From contig JAQGKC010000235.1 in NCBI GenBank assembly GCA_028290305.1, positions 1-13,765 on the forward strand: a stretch of 13,765 nt of DNA, given 5' to 3'. Made by a program: the position numbers and the translations under genes. Below the pieces are notes generated by a model. It worked only from the letters and a program-made list of their open reading frames with translations, did not search any database and had not been told where the DNA came from. Origin of the DNA: Bradyrhizobium sp. (GTDB lineage Bacteria > Pseudomonadota > Alphaproteobacteria > Rhizobiales > Xanthobacteraceae). This document shows, one piece after another, positions 1 through 6,233 of this stretch. Within the stretch, counting starts at the first letter, position 1. Each line of letters opens with the position of its first letter.

Positions 1-2324
1 AGTGGGAAGTACAGATTGCCCCGAAGATGGTGGATTCGCGACAGCTCGACGATCAGGTTCTCGGCGGTCGCGACCGCCTGGGCTCGGTCCAACGCTTGCA
101 GTGCGTCCTGAATCCGGTCGCTGATCCTCATCACTGCAGCCAAACCGATCCAGGCCCGGCAGCGTTCAATGTCATCTCCGCCGACTTCAAGCGCTCGTTC
201 AAAGGCTTGGCGCGCCTCCGGGATCGCGCCGAGATCATGTAGAAGTTCGCCTCGAAAGTGGGTTAGCGCATAAATATCGGGCCGCTCGATCGCGAGAGCA
301 TGACCGCGTTCGACCAAGTGCAGCGCGCGCTCATTATGGTATGCCGCGGCCTGCAGCCGCGCTGCCGACAAATACGCCCGGGGTGCTGCGGGATCGGCAG
401 CGCGGTCGAGATGAGCTGCACGAAGCACAGGGTCTGATTCCGCGAAGCAGGAGGCGGCCCGTCGATGCAGCTCCCGGCGATTTGTGGTCAGCAGCGAGGA
501 ATAGACGCCTTCCTGGACGAGGGCATGAGAAAACAGAAAATCGTCAACATCCGAACGGACGAGATCCTGCTCGACGAGCCTCGTACAGACATACTGATCG
601 TTGTTGATGAGATGGCGCACGACATCGAGTGAGAAGCGTTGGCCCAGCACTGAAGCGGCTTGCAACGCCTGTTTATCTGTCGGCTCGAGGGCATCCATCC
701 TAGCCTGCACGAGGCTCTGAATCGATCCCGGAATGCTGTCTAGATCATCGTCCCCCCCGCTTCGCAGGAGCTGCTCCAGAAATAGCGGGTGCCCTTCGGA
801 TCGCTTGACGCAGGCTAGGGCAAACGCCTTGCTCACATCGCTGTACTCGCCCGCGAGGGCGAGCGCGTCCTGCTCCCGGAGGGGACCGAGGTCGATGGTA
901 ATCAGCGGCGCGGCACGTGTCCGGCTGCGCCACATAGGATCGAGTTGGTCTCCTTCCGTGCGTGAGGTCATCACCAGGATGAGTGGACAGAGCGCGGTGA
1001 GCATTGTCAGCTCAGCCGCGTGCGCAAGGGTAATGGCGTCGGCCCAGTGTAGATCTTCAATTGTAATTATCTGCGGCCGGCGGGCGCTGAGCCGACGGAA
1101 CAGCTGCGCAACGGTCTTTTGTTTCCCGCGGTTGCGCGTCGGATTATCCATGGCGTCATACAGCGCCCGTAGGTCCGTTGGCTGCGGCAGGTCCAGCAGA
1201 TCGTTCAGATACACCAACTGGTCTGGATCCAGAAGCTCATCGGAGAGAACCCGTTCTGCCGCAGCGCGGGCGGCCGTCTCACCCTGCTCAGAGCACTCCA
1301 GACAGCTGCGGATGATCGCCCGGATCGCGTCCTGTCCCTTACCGACACCGAAATCGAGCACGAGGCCAACATGCCCGTCGAAGTGCTGACTTCGGGCGAT
1401 CCGCTGGAATTCCTCAACCAGACGTGTCTTGCCGATGCCTGCCTCACCGCGAACATAGAGGGCGAGTCCGCTACCCACTTCCCGGCAGCTGGCAATGACA
1501 CCGCTGAACTGACCGAGCTCGCCATGTCTGCCCACCAACCGCCTGTGAATTCGGTGCGAATCGCTGCTCCGCAGGCCTCGCACGCGCCAGACGGAGACCG
1601 GCCTGTCGAGACCCTTGATGGAAATCGCGCCGACATCTTCGCCATCGAGGCGGTCCAGCAAAGATTGATGGACTGCATTGGAAGCGAAGGTTTCGCCAGG
1701 TCCAGCCAGCGCCGTGAGCCGGGAAGCAAGATTCACCGAATCGCCTGTGACGGTGTACTCTTGGCGCTCGCCACTGCCGGTTTTGCTCGCGACCACCTGG
1801 CCGGAGGCGAGCCCGAGATGGACCTTCAAGATCCGCCCAGCCTTCTCACTGAGACCCTGCATCGCGGGATGAATGGCGAGCGCCGCGCCCACCGCCCGTT
1901 CTGGATCATCGCTGTGGGCGGTGGGCGCGCCGAATACCGCCATCACGCAATCGCCGATGTGCTTGTCTATCGTGCCGCCGTAGTTCACGACGATATTATC
2001 GATCACCTCAAAATAGGAGTTGAGAAGACCATGCGTCTCCTCCGGATCGAGGACACTGCTGAGACGGGTGAAGCCTGATAGGTCGGCAAAGAGGACGGTG
2101 ACCTGCCGTCGCTCGCCCAACACCGAGCGGTCACTTATGCGCGGCGATAGGAAGTCAGGCTCGGAGGCGGCTGTTGCCGCAGCAGCGCCGCAGCCGCCAC
2201 AAAATTTCACATTCGGCTGATTGAGGAAGCCGCATTGTTGACATGGCATGGGCAATGCGCACCCGCACTCGGCACAGAACCGACGGTCTGAACTGTTTTC
2301 CGTCCTACAGCTTGCGCAGCGCAT
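1..2324 (-). CDS. Class III adenylate/guanylate cyclase with zinc ribbon, AAA ATPase and helical repeats (partial, runs off left edge)
   Basis: The reading frame is open from the ATG at 2324 to the window edge (774 codons, C-terminus missing). Residues 3-45 form a double zinc ribbon with four CxxC pairs (C3/C6, C17/C20, C28/C31, C42/C45). Next is a class III cyclase domain (about 70-250). It has the metal Asp in FADLSGFT (D81), a Lys plus second Asp in DKHIGD, and the VNLASRL motif, so it looks catalytically competent. A Walker A (GEAGIGKT, about 292-300) and Walker B (IEDLHWAD, about 421-428) mark a STAND/AAA-like ATPase, followed by helical TPR-like sequence. The family is usually about 1,000 or more residues, so a few hundred are missing. 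The start at 2324 was chosen over the ATG at 2249 because it has a GAGGG ribosome site 7 bases upstream and completes the first zinc ribbon. The likely product is cAMP, made in response to an unknown input. Confidence 0.9.
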   Translation of the reverse strand, partial: MRCASCRTENSSDRRFCAECGCALPMPCQQCGFLNQPNVKFCGGCGAAAATAASEPDFLSPRISDRSVLGERRQVTVLFADLSGFTRLSSVLDPEETHGLLNSYFEVIDNIVVNYGGTIDKHIGDCVMAVFGAPTAHSDDPERAVGAALAIHPAMQGLSEKAGRILKVHLGLASGQVVASKTGSGERQEYTVTGDSVNLASRLTALAGPGETFASNAVHQSLLDRLDGEDVGAISIKGLDRPVSVWRVRGLRSSDSHRIHRRLVGRHGELGQFSGVIASCREVGSGLALYVRGEAGIGKTRLVEEFQRIARSQHFDGHVGLVLDFGVGKGQDAIRAIIRSCLECSEQGETAARAAAERVLSDELLDPDQLVYLNDLLDLPQPTDLRALYDAMDNPTRNRGKQKTVAQLFRRLSARRPQIITIEDLHWADAITLAHAAELTMLTALCPLILVMTSRTEGDQLDPMWRSRTRAAPLITIDLGPLREQDALALAGEYSDVSKAFALACVKRSEGHPLFLEQLLRSGGDDDLDSIPGSIQSLVQARMDALEPTDKQALQAASVLGQRFSLDVVRHLINNDQYVCTRLVEQDLVRSDVDDFLFSHALVQEGVYSSLLTTNRRELHRRAASCFAESDPVLRAAHLDRAADPAAPRAYLSAARLQAAAYHNERALHLVERGHALAIERPDIYALTHFRGELLHDLGAIPEARQAFERALEVGGDDIERCRAWIGLAAVMRISDRIQDALQALDRAQAVATAENLIVELSRIHHLRGNLYFP

Positions 2325-2426
2325 CCTGCAGCCCTCGCATGGCGACGGCCATCCGGGTATCGATCGGCTTCGTCTCGTCTCACCGTCTGATCGTGCGGCT
2401 ATCGCGAGATTAGCGCCGGCCGCCTT

Positions 2427-2846
2427 TCAGTGCTGGGCCGAAACGCTCCTGACGCACTCGGACAGCACATCACCTGATACGGAATGGCTGACGTCGCCGA
2501 GACTGATGATGCCGACCATCCGCTTGCTCTTGTTGATCACCGGCAGCCTGCGCAGCTGCAGCTTCTCCATGTGTTGCATTGCCTTTGCGAGGTCATCGTC
2601 CTCCCGGCAGCAATGGATGCCTTCGGTCATCACATCGCGCGCCGTCGCGCGGCGAGCATCGAAGTTGTTGCTCGCGAGCCCTTTGCAGACGATGTCGCGG
2701 TCGGTCACCATCCCGATCAGTTGGTCGTCCTCCCCAATCGGAATGCAACCGATGTCATGCGCCCGCATCAGTTTCGCTAGCTCGGTGACAGGGGTAGTGG
2801 GACTGACCCAGTTGACACCCTTGTGCATCGCTTCTTTGACTTTCAT
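2427..2846 (-). CDS. Two-CBS-domain protein
   Basis: This 139-residue protein is almost entirely a pair of CBS domains (about 7-60 and 72-125). Evidence includes the opening VKEAM, the repeated pattern of DIGCIPIGEDDQLIGMVTDRDI and later RRLPVINKSKRMVGIISLGD, and the second repeat beginning ARDVMTEG. Free-standing CBS pairs bind adenine nucleotides (AMP, ATP, SAM) and act as energy or ligand sensors. No catalytic domain is attached, so the partner is unknown. The start is supported by a GGAGG ribosome site at 2854-2858, 7 bases upstream. It lies 102 bases upstream of the cyclase gene on the same strand and could share its transcript. An adenylate-binding sensor beside a nucleotide cyclase is suggestive, but no functional link is shown. 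Confidence 0.9.
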   Translation of the reverse strand: MKVKEAMHKGVNWVSPTTPVTELAKLMRAHDIGCIPIGEDDQLIGMVTDRDIVCKGLASNNFDARRATARDVMTEGIHCCREDDDLAKAMQHMEKLQLRRLPVINKSKRMVGIISLGDVSHSVSGDVLSECVRSVSAQH

Positions 2847-2870
2847 GGCGGAACCTCCGTTTCTAGAGTC

Positions 2871-3188
2871 TCAGGTGCACTTGATACAATGCAGCACAGC
2901 CCCCGTTTTCTCAACTATACAACCGGTCGGGTGCGACGGCACCAGCGCCTCAAGGTCGCAGAAGAAAGGATCATTCCTACGCGATCCGACCAGACAAACG
3001 CCGTCGCTGTCGCTGCCACCCTCCTGAACATTTGACAGCGACTTCGCGGCCGGGTCCCCGCCCAACATCGCAAAGTCAACGGGCCTGCGCGCATTCGACC
3101 CGAAGCCCGGGCTGTCACTCTTAGGTTCCACCAAAGCCTGTGTCAGGCGCCAGCGCGATGAATTCTGCGTCCGGAAATCGGGCTGCAA
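2871..3188 (-). CDS. Small hypothetical protein with C-terminal Cys/His cluster (doubtful)
   Basis: An open frame of 105 codons from a TTG, or 65 codons from an internal ATG at 3068, ends 24 bases before the CBS gene on the same strand. I do not recognise it. The last 35 residues are the most protein-like: RNDPFFCDLEALVP, then HPTGCIVEKTG, then HCIKCT. This gives a Cys/His set (C, C, H-C-x-x-C) that could bind a metal. Codon third positions there are G/C-rich, as in the neighbouring genes. Neither start has a convincing ribosome site. It could be a first small gene of the CBS-cyclase transcript or a chance open frame. It fills most of the otherwise empty 2847-3273 stretch. Confidence 0.35.
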   Translation of the reverse strand: MQPDFRTQNSSRWRLTQALVEPKSDSPGFGSNARRPVDFAMLGGDPAAKSLSNVQEGGSDSDGVCLVGSRRNDPFFCDLEALVPSHPTGCIVEKTGAVLHCIKCT

Positions 3189-3273
3189 GAGCGCAGGGCG
3201 CAGACGTCGCGATCATAGTCACAAAGCGGAACGCGTGCGCGCTTGCCCAGACGGTTCGGGGGGCGAATGGGGA

Positions 3274-3510
3274 TCACAGCTGACTGGCGCTATCGTCGCC
3301 GCGCAACGGCCACGCCAAGTAGGAAAGCAATCGCCAAGGAATGCAGGGCGCCTCGCGAACCAGTCGGCTGAGGATATCCAGCGGCATGCCGGGCTCGCGG
3401 CCGGCTTCTATCGCATCGCTGACCCGATGGCTCGCTGATTGGATGGCCTCGGTGGCCTGCGCCTTTACGGACTGGTCGGTGTCGATCCCGCCGAGGCTTA
3501 CATCGCTCAT
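3274..3510 (-). pseudogene. ElaB/YqjD (DUF883)-like small membrane-anchored protein, frameshifted before its anchor
   Basis: The gene starts at the ATG at 3510 with a GGAGGG ribosome site 7 bases upstream. Its first 50 or so residues are a helical, polar segment (QSASHRVSDAIEAGREPGMP, then LDILSRLVREAP). Read straight on, it ends at 3274 with an unconvincing tail. One frame over, directly after REAP, the sequence continues LHSLAIAFLLGVAVARRR and stops at 3290. That is the hydrophobic helix plus Arg-rich end expected of an ElaB/YqjD/DUF883-type C-terminal membrane anchor. Adding one C at the GGCGCCC run (plus-strand ggg 3346-3348) restores a 73-residue protein. In E. coli such proteins are inner-membrane, ribosome-associated and stationary-phase induced. 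The family assignment is by pattern only. A GGAAC-type promoter precedes it. Confidence 0.7.
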
Positions 3511-3526
3511 ATCGGAAACCCTCCAG

Positions 3527-3560
3527 ATCCAAACCAATGGGCGCAGCGGCGTAAGGTTCC
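3527..3560 (-). promoter_or_regulatory. Candidate EcfG-type (general stress) promoter of the ElaB/YqjD-like gene
   Basis: Read on the minus strand, GGAAC (3560-3556) is followed after 17 bases by ATTGGTTTGGAT (3538-3527). This fits GGAAC-N18-TT, and the ATTG lies 24 bases upstream of the start codon. The same -10-side 12-mer at the same spacing occurs before the DUF4142 gene. Confidence 0.5.
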
Positions 3561-3910
3561 TGGAGGGCTAATGTCTCGCAGCCGGCATCCAGAGCGGCCA
3601 GCCGAAAAGGGCGCCTGGCGCCAGGATCGCCGACGGCAGCAGGGCCTGGGAGGATTACATTGCCGCCGTCCATCGCGACTACGGCGGAATAGGCCCATCG
3701 TTCCTAATTCACGATGCGAACAGACCTTGGAACAGAACACGCCGCGTACATTCCCCCGGAAGAAGTTTGGGGAACGCGGCTAGAACCAACTGAATAACAA
3801 TGAGGTAGAAATTACCCAAATACTGGGCTAAGGCCTTGAGATTGTGAGGATCACGCGCTTCGCAAAGGCGTCAACGCGAAGGCTTCGACCGCGGCGTGAT
3901 AAGCGTCGCC
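3561..3910. other. Intergenic stretch, no gene supported
   Basis: This stretch separates the four-gene minus-strand operon from the ElaB-like gene. Several short open frames cross it, but none has a ribosome site, a recognisable motif or a consistent codon pattern. About 3785-3845 is noticeably A+T-richer than its surroundings. I see no RNA gene or convincing repeat. Confidence 0.4.
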
Positions 3911-4390
3911 TCAGCGGCTCCGTCGAATCTCGGAGCCGCTGCCTTGTTCGGTCCGTACTCTCCACACTGAGCGCGTCTTGCGGCGTAGGTGCCAAGCCGC
4001 TATTGAGACCGCCGGCCAAGCACATGATGCGCCCATGAAGGCAGTCGCAACGCTGGTTTCCGCCGTCAACGAAAAGACGATCGCAAAGGCCAGCATGCCT
4101 ATCGCGCCTAGCGCGGCGCCGGCCGAGTCGACCGCGGCCGCCAATTGCCCGCGGCGCCCGCCGGTGAGACCCGCTTCGCGCTTTCGGCGGATTTCATGCT
4201 TCTCGATGAGGGTGGCACTCGCGCAAAAGATGGCCGGAAGGGCGAGGAAGAGACCTCCGATGAATGCTCCGTAGTGGCTGCTGACCAAGCCGGTGAATAC
4301 GGTCGCAGCGCCGCCGAGCGCGAAGCGGATCAGGTATTCGTACCAGCGCCCTTCTTTGAGAGATGACGGCGAAAAGCGGATCGGGGTCAT
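3911..4390 (-). CDS. Small multi-pass membrane protein, DUF3147-like (last gene of operon)
   Basis: This 159-residue protein has four likely membrane segments: YLIRFALGGAATVFTGLVSS, then GAFIGGLFLALPAIFCASAT, then around ALGAIGMLAFAIVFSL, then ATAFMGASCAWPAVSIAAW. A charged loop (EKHEIRRKREAG) sits in the middle and there is a basic C-terminal tail. The N-terminal half resembles the upstream gene product (IRF-GGA; GGLF-A-P), suggesting an old tandem duplication within a DUF3147-type family. Its ATG (4390) overlaps the TGA of the upstream gene by four bases (ATGA), so translation is probably coupled. The stop codon sits inside a 10-bp-arm hairpin. The function is unknown; the family assignment is from memory of the pattern. 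Confidence 0.75.
   Translation of the reverse strand: MTPIRFSPSSLKEGRWYEYLIRFALGGAATVFTGLVSSHYGAFIGGLFLALPAIFCASATLIEKHEIRRKREAGLTGGRRGQLAAAVDSAGAALGAIGMLAFAIVFSLTAETSVATAFMGASCAWPAVSIAAWHLRRKTRSVWRVRTEQGSGSEIRRSR
3912..3941 (-). terminator. Hairpin at the end of the PAP2-cupin-DUF3147 operon
   Basis: Perfect 10-base arms CAGCGGCTCC and GGAGCCGCTG are separated by a 10-base loop. They overlap the last codons and stop of the operon's final gene. No T-run follows on the minus strand, so it may be a transcript-end stabiliser rather than a classic intrinsic terminator. Confidence 0.45.
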
Positions 4391-4734
4391 GCCTGGCCTC
4401 CGGCGACGATCAGCAGCCCGAAGGCGACAATCAGCCAGACGATCAGCGACAGCAACGTAGCCGTCATCGCTCGCAACTTCGTGCGGACAAGGAGGTGGCA
4501 GACGACGACACTGTAGACGGCGAGCGCAATCGCTCCCGCAATCATCGCCTGAGTTTGCAGGACTGCGTAGTCGGCCCCGTGCTGATAGACCGCGATTCCA
4601 AGCGTGGCGAGTGCGACCGAGGGCGCTGCTCCGAACAGGCCGGCGAAGCTCTTTGGACGCAGAAGATCTCCCAGCATCGCGAACGCCGATACGACGGCGC
4701 CCCCGACAAGAAAGCGGATGACGTACTCGGTCAT
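4387..4734 (-). CDS. DUF3147-family small membrane protein
   Basis: This 115-residue protein has four predicted membrane helices: EYVIRFLVGGAVVSAFAMLG, then around FGAAPSVALATLGIAVY, then IAGAIALAVYSVVVCHLLV, then LLSLIVWLIVAFGLLIVAG. The segment DLLRPKSFAGLFGAAPSVAL is the most family-like part. I place it in DUF3147 (GlpM-like) from recall; no function is established. The start is the ATG at 4734, which overlaps the upstream cupin stop as ATGA. An in-frame upstream start at 4854 would lie inside the cupin gene and is not needed. Its stop overlaps the next gene by four bases in the same way, so the three genes are probably translationally coupled. Confidence 0.82.
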   Translation of the reverse strand: MTEYVIRFLVGGAVVSAFAMLGDLLRPKSFAGLFGAAPSVALATLGIAVYQHGADYAVLQTQAMIAGAIALAVYSVVVCHLLVRTKLRAMTATLLSLIVWLIVAFGLLIVAGGQA

Positions 4735-5339
4735 TTCGCTCCCTTCCAGAGTTTCGAGAGTGGCCCGCCAGCCCCGTAGACCGGGTCCTTGCGCGGCACC
4801 GACACCTTCGGAATGGTCTTTAGTGCCTGCGGACGGTCCTCGACGGTCGTGCACTCGTCATATGTGCCGGTCGGCGGGTAGGCTCCGATGACGAGGAACT
4901 CATCGTCCGCTGAAAGGCACTGGTGGCCCGTGCCAGCGGGCAGGATGGCCACGTCGCCGGCCTTCAACGTGAAGATCTTCCCCTTCTTGCCGCCGAATCG
5001 AACACGGCCCTTGCCCCGCGCGACGCCAAGCGCTTCATGGATTCGGGAGTGATAGTGCACGTAATCGTAGATGCCGTTGCGCCAAGTGTTTCCCCAACCG
5101 TTCGCTTCGAACAGGTCTTCGATCACGGCCGCGGGGTCTTGGCGGTCATAGAACTCCACAGCTTTTCGATAGATAATCAGCGGCCAGCGCGGATGATTTG
5201 GGACGAGACCACCATCATCCTTAAAGCGGACCTTGTGGGGCTTTCGCACTCGCGCGAGGTCCATGGCCTTCCGCTTGCCGGGGCGCCGCAGACCGGTTGC
5301 GCGCTCCGCGTATCCCTCCAGGTCTTCAAGGGTTGGCAT
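4731..5339 (-). CDS. YjlB-like cupin protein
   Basis: A 202-residue single-domain cupin. Cupin motif 1 is seen as HYHSRIHEALGVARG (H95, H97, H101, E102) and motif 2 as GDVAILPAGTGH (H139), giving a full set of metal ligands. The stretch LFEANGWGNTWRNGIYDYVH before motif 1 and FLVIGAYPP after motif 2 match the YjlB-type layout as I remember it. The substrate is unknown. The start at 5339 has GGAGG about 7 bases upstream; a longer frame to 5432 lies inside the PAP2 gene and is rejected. It overlaps the PAP2 gene by 14 bases and the following DUF3147 gene by four. A soluble metal-cupin between membrane proteins suggests the operon handles a membrane or envelope metabolite, but that is inference. 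Confidence 0.88.
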   Translation of the reverse strand: MPTLEDLEGYAERATGLRRPGKRKAMDLARVRKPHKVRFKDDGGLVPNHPRWPLIIYRKAVEFYDRQDPAAVIEDLFEANGWGNTWRNGIYDYVHYHSRIHEALGVARGKGRVRFGGKKGKIFTLKAGDVAILPAGTGHQCLSADDEFLVIGAYPPTGTYDECTTVEDRPQALKTIPKVSVPRKDPVYGAGGPLSKLWKGAK

Positions 5340-5958
5340 GATCGTCCTCCGTTGAAGTGTCGCCCAGGTAGCCGGTCCAAAGCCGGAGGGCCCGTTCGAG
5401 GACCGCTCCCAGTGCGAAGCCCGCGACGACATCGCTCGCCCAGTGCGCCAGAACCACTATGCGCGTAAGGGACAGTCCTACCGCAAACGCCCGGATCGCC
5501 CGGCGGGGGCCGGTCGGCAAGGCGCCGGCGGCCGATGCCAAGGCTCCCATGTGCAGCGCATGGCCGGAAGGAAAGGCATCCTGACTTTTGCCGGAAAACG
5601 GGACGCCATGGAGATGCCCGATGACCGTTCGACGATCCGGCCGGGTCTGGTCGAACACAAGTTTCAAACCATGGGGCAGCAGCGAGGCTGCGACCGTGAC
5701 GAGCAGAGCATGGTTGCCGGTGCGCCGCAGGGCCTCAGCGCACCCGCGCGAGGCAAGCCAGCCGGCGGCTACCAAGACCAGGAGAACCTTCTCGTCGGCG
5801 CCCCACGTCAGCGCGCGGGCTATCGCCTCTGGAGCCGGCGCAGTGTTGCGGGCGATAGATCGCGCGACCGCGACATCCGCTCTGGCTGGCCGGACGGTGA
5901 TCGGAAAGCTTGGACCGCGGCTGAGGCGAGCTGCTGATAATCTGGTCGTTCTGAACAT
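5326..5958 (-). CDS. PAP2-superfamily membrane phosphatase
   Basis: A 210-residue protein with the complete three-part PAP2 signature: K99-x6-R106-P107 (KLVFDQTRP), P130-SGH133 (FPSGHAL), and T165-R166...H172-x3-D176 (LTRIVVLAHWASD). The usual Ser before the Arg is Thr here. Hydrophobic segments at about 57-70, 84-98, 136-148, 155-171 and 176-190 make it an integral membrane enzyme. Members remove phosphate from lipid phosphates such as phosphatidic acid or undecaprenyl pyrophosphate on the outer face of the inner membrane. It is the first gene of a four-gene overlapping operon. The first 30 residues are basic and unlike a typical PAP2 start and the ribosome site is weak, so translation may begin further in. 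Confidence 0.85.
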   Translation of the reverse strand: MFRTTRLSAARLSRGPSFPITVRPARADVAVARSIARNTAPAPEAIARALTWGADEKVLLVLVAAGWLASRGCAEALRRTGNHALLVTVAASLLPHGLKLVFDQTRPDRRTVIGHLHGVPFSGKSQDAFPSGHALHMGALASAAGALPTGPRRAIRAFAVGLSLTRIVVLAHWASDVVAGFALGAVLERALRLWTGYLGDTSTEDDHANP

Positions 5959-6171
5959 GACTCAAAGGTCCGGAAAAAAGCGCTACGGTTCCCAACGCAT
6001 GACCGATTGGGAAAGGTCCTTTCTTCTGTCGAAAATCCGGCTCTTGAAGGTGGGTCAATGCTTGGCCTGGAGGGAATGCCTCTCCCTCTCCATTACTGGC
6101 GCGCTGTCTATTCGCGCGACAGGTTTGACTATCGCACCGCGACGAGAATGCCTTGTGGCCTATATCAGCTA

Positions 6172-6196
6172 GGAACAAACCACTGCGCCTGCCGTT
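6172..6196 (+). promoter_or_regulatory. EcfG-consensus promoter of the Mn-catalase fusion
   Basis: GGAAC (6172-6176), a 16-base spacer and CGTT (6193-6196) match the alphaproteobacterial EcfG consensus GGAAC-N16/17-cGTT exactly. The site lies 37 bases upstream of the ATG at 6234 and is the best match in the window. Confidence 0.7.
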
Positions 6197-6233
6197 CAGA
6201 CTGATATTTCCCTCTCAAGCCCGAGGCCTTCCA

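Noticed and set aside
733..1389. Plus-strand open frame of 218 codons inside the cyclase-ATPase gene
   Set aside because: It lies wholly opposite the minus-strand gene whose zinc-ribbon, cyclase and Walker motifs are continuous. The plus product is Ser/Arg-rich, low-complexity and without motifs.
1371..2078. Plus-strand open frame of 235 codons opposite the cyclase domain
   Set aside because: It is an antisense shadow of the class III cyclase domain; no ribosome site or recognisable domain.
3571..3783. Plus-strand small gene (WEDYIAAVHRDYGG-like stretch) in the gap before the four-gene operon
   Set aside because: The protein-like stretch has no in-frame start with a ribosome site, and using the nearby ATG at 3571 needs an assumed frameshift. 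Too weak to call.
5967..5992. GGAAC on the minus strand before the PAP2 gene as a sixth EcfG site
   Set aside because: No TT occurs 18 or 19 bases after GGAAC, so it does not fit the pattern shared by the other five.
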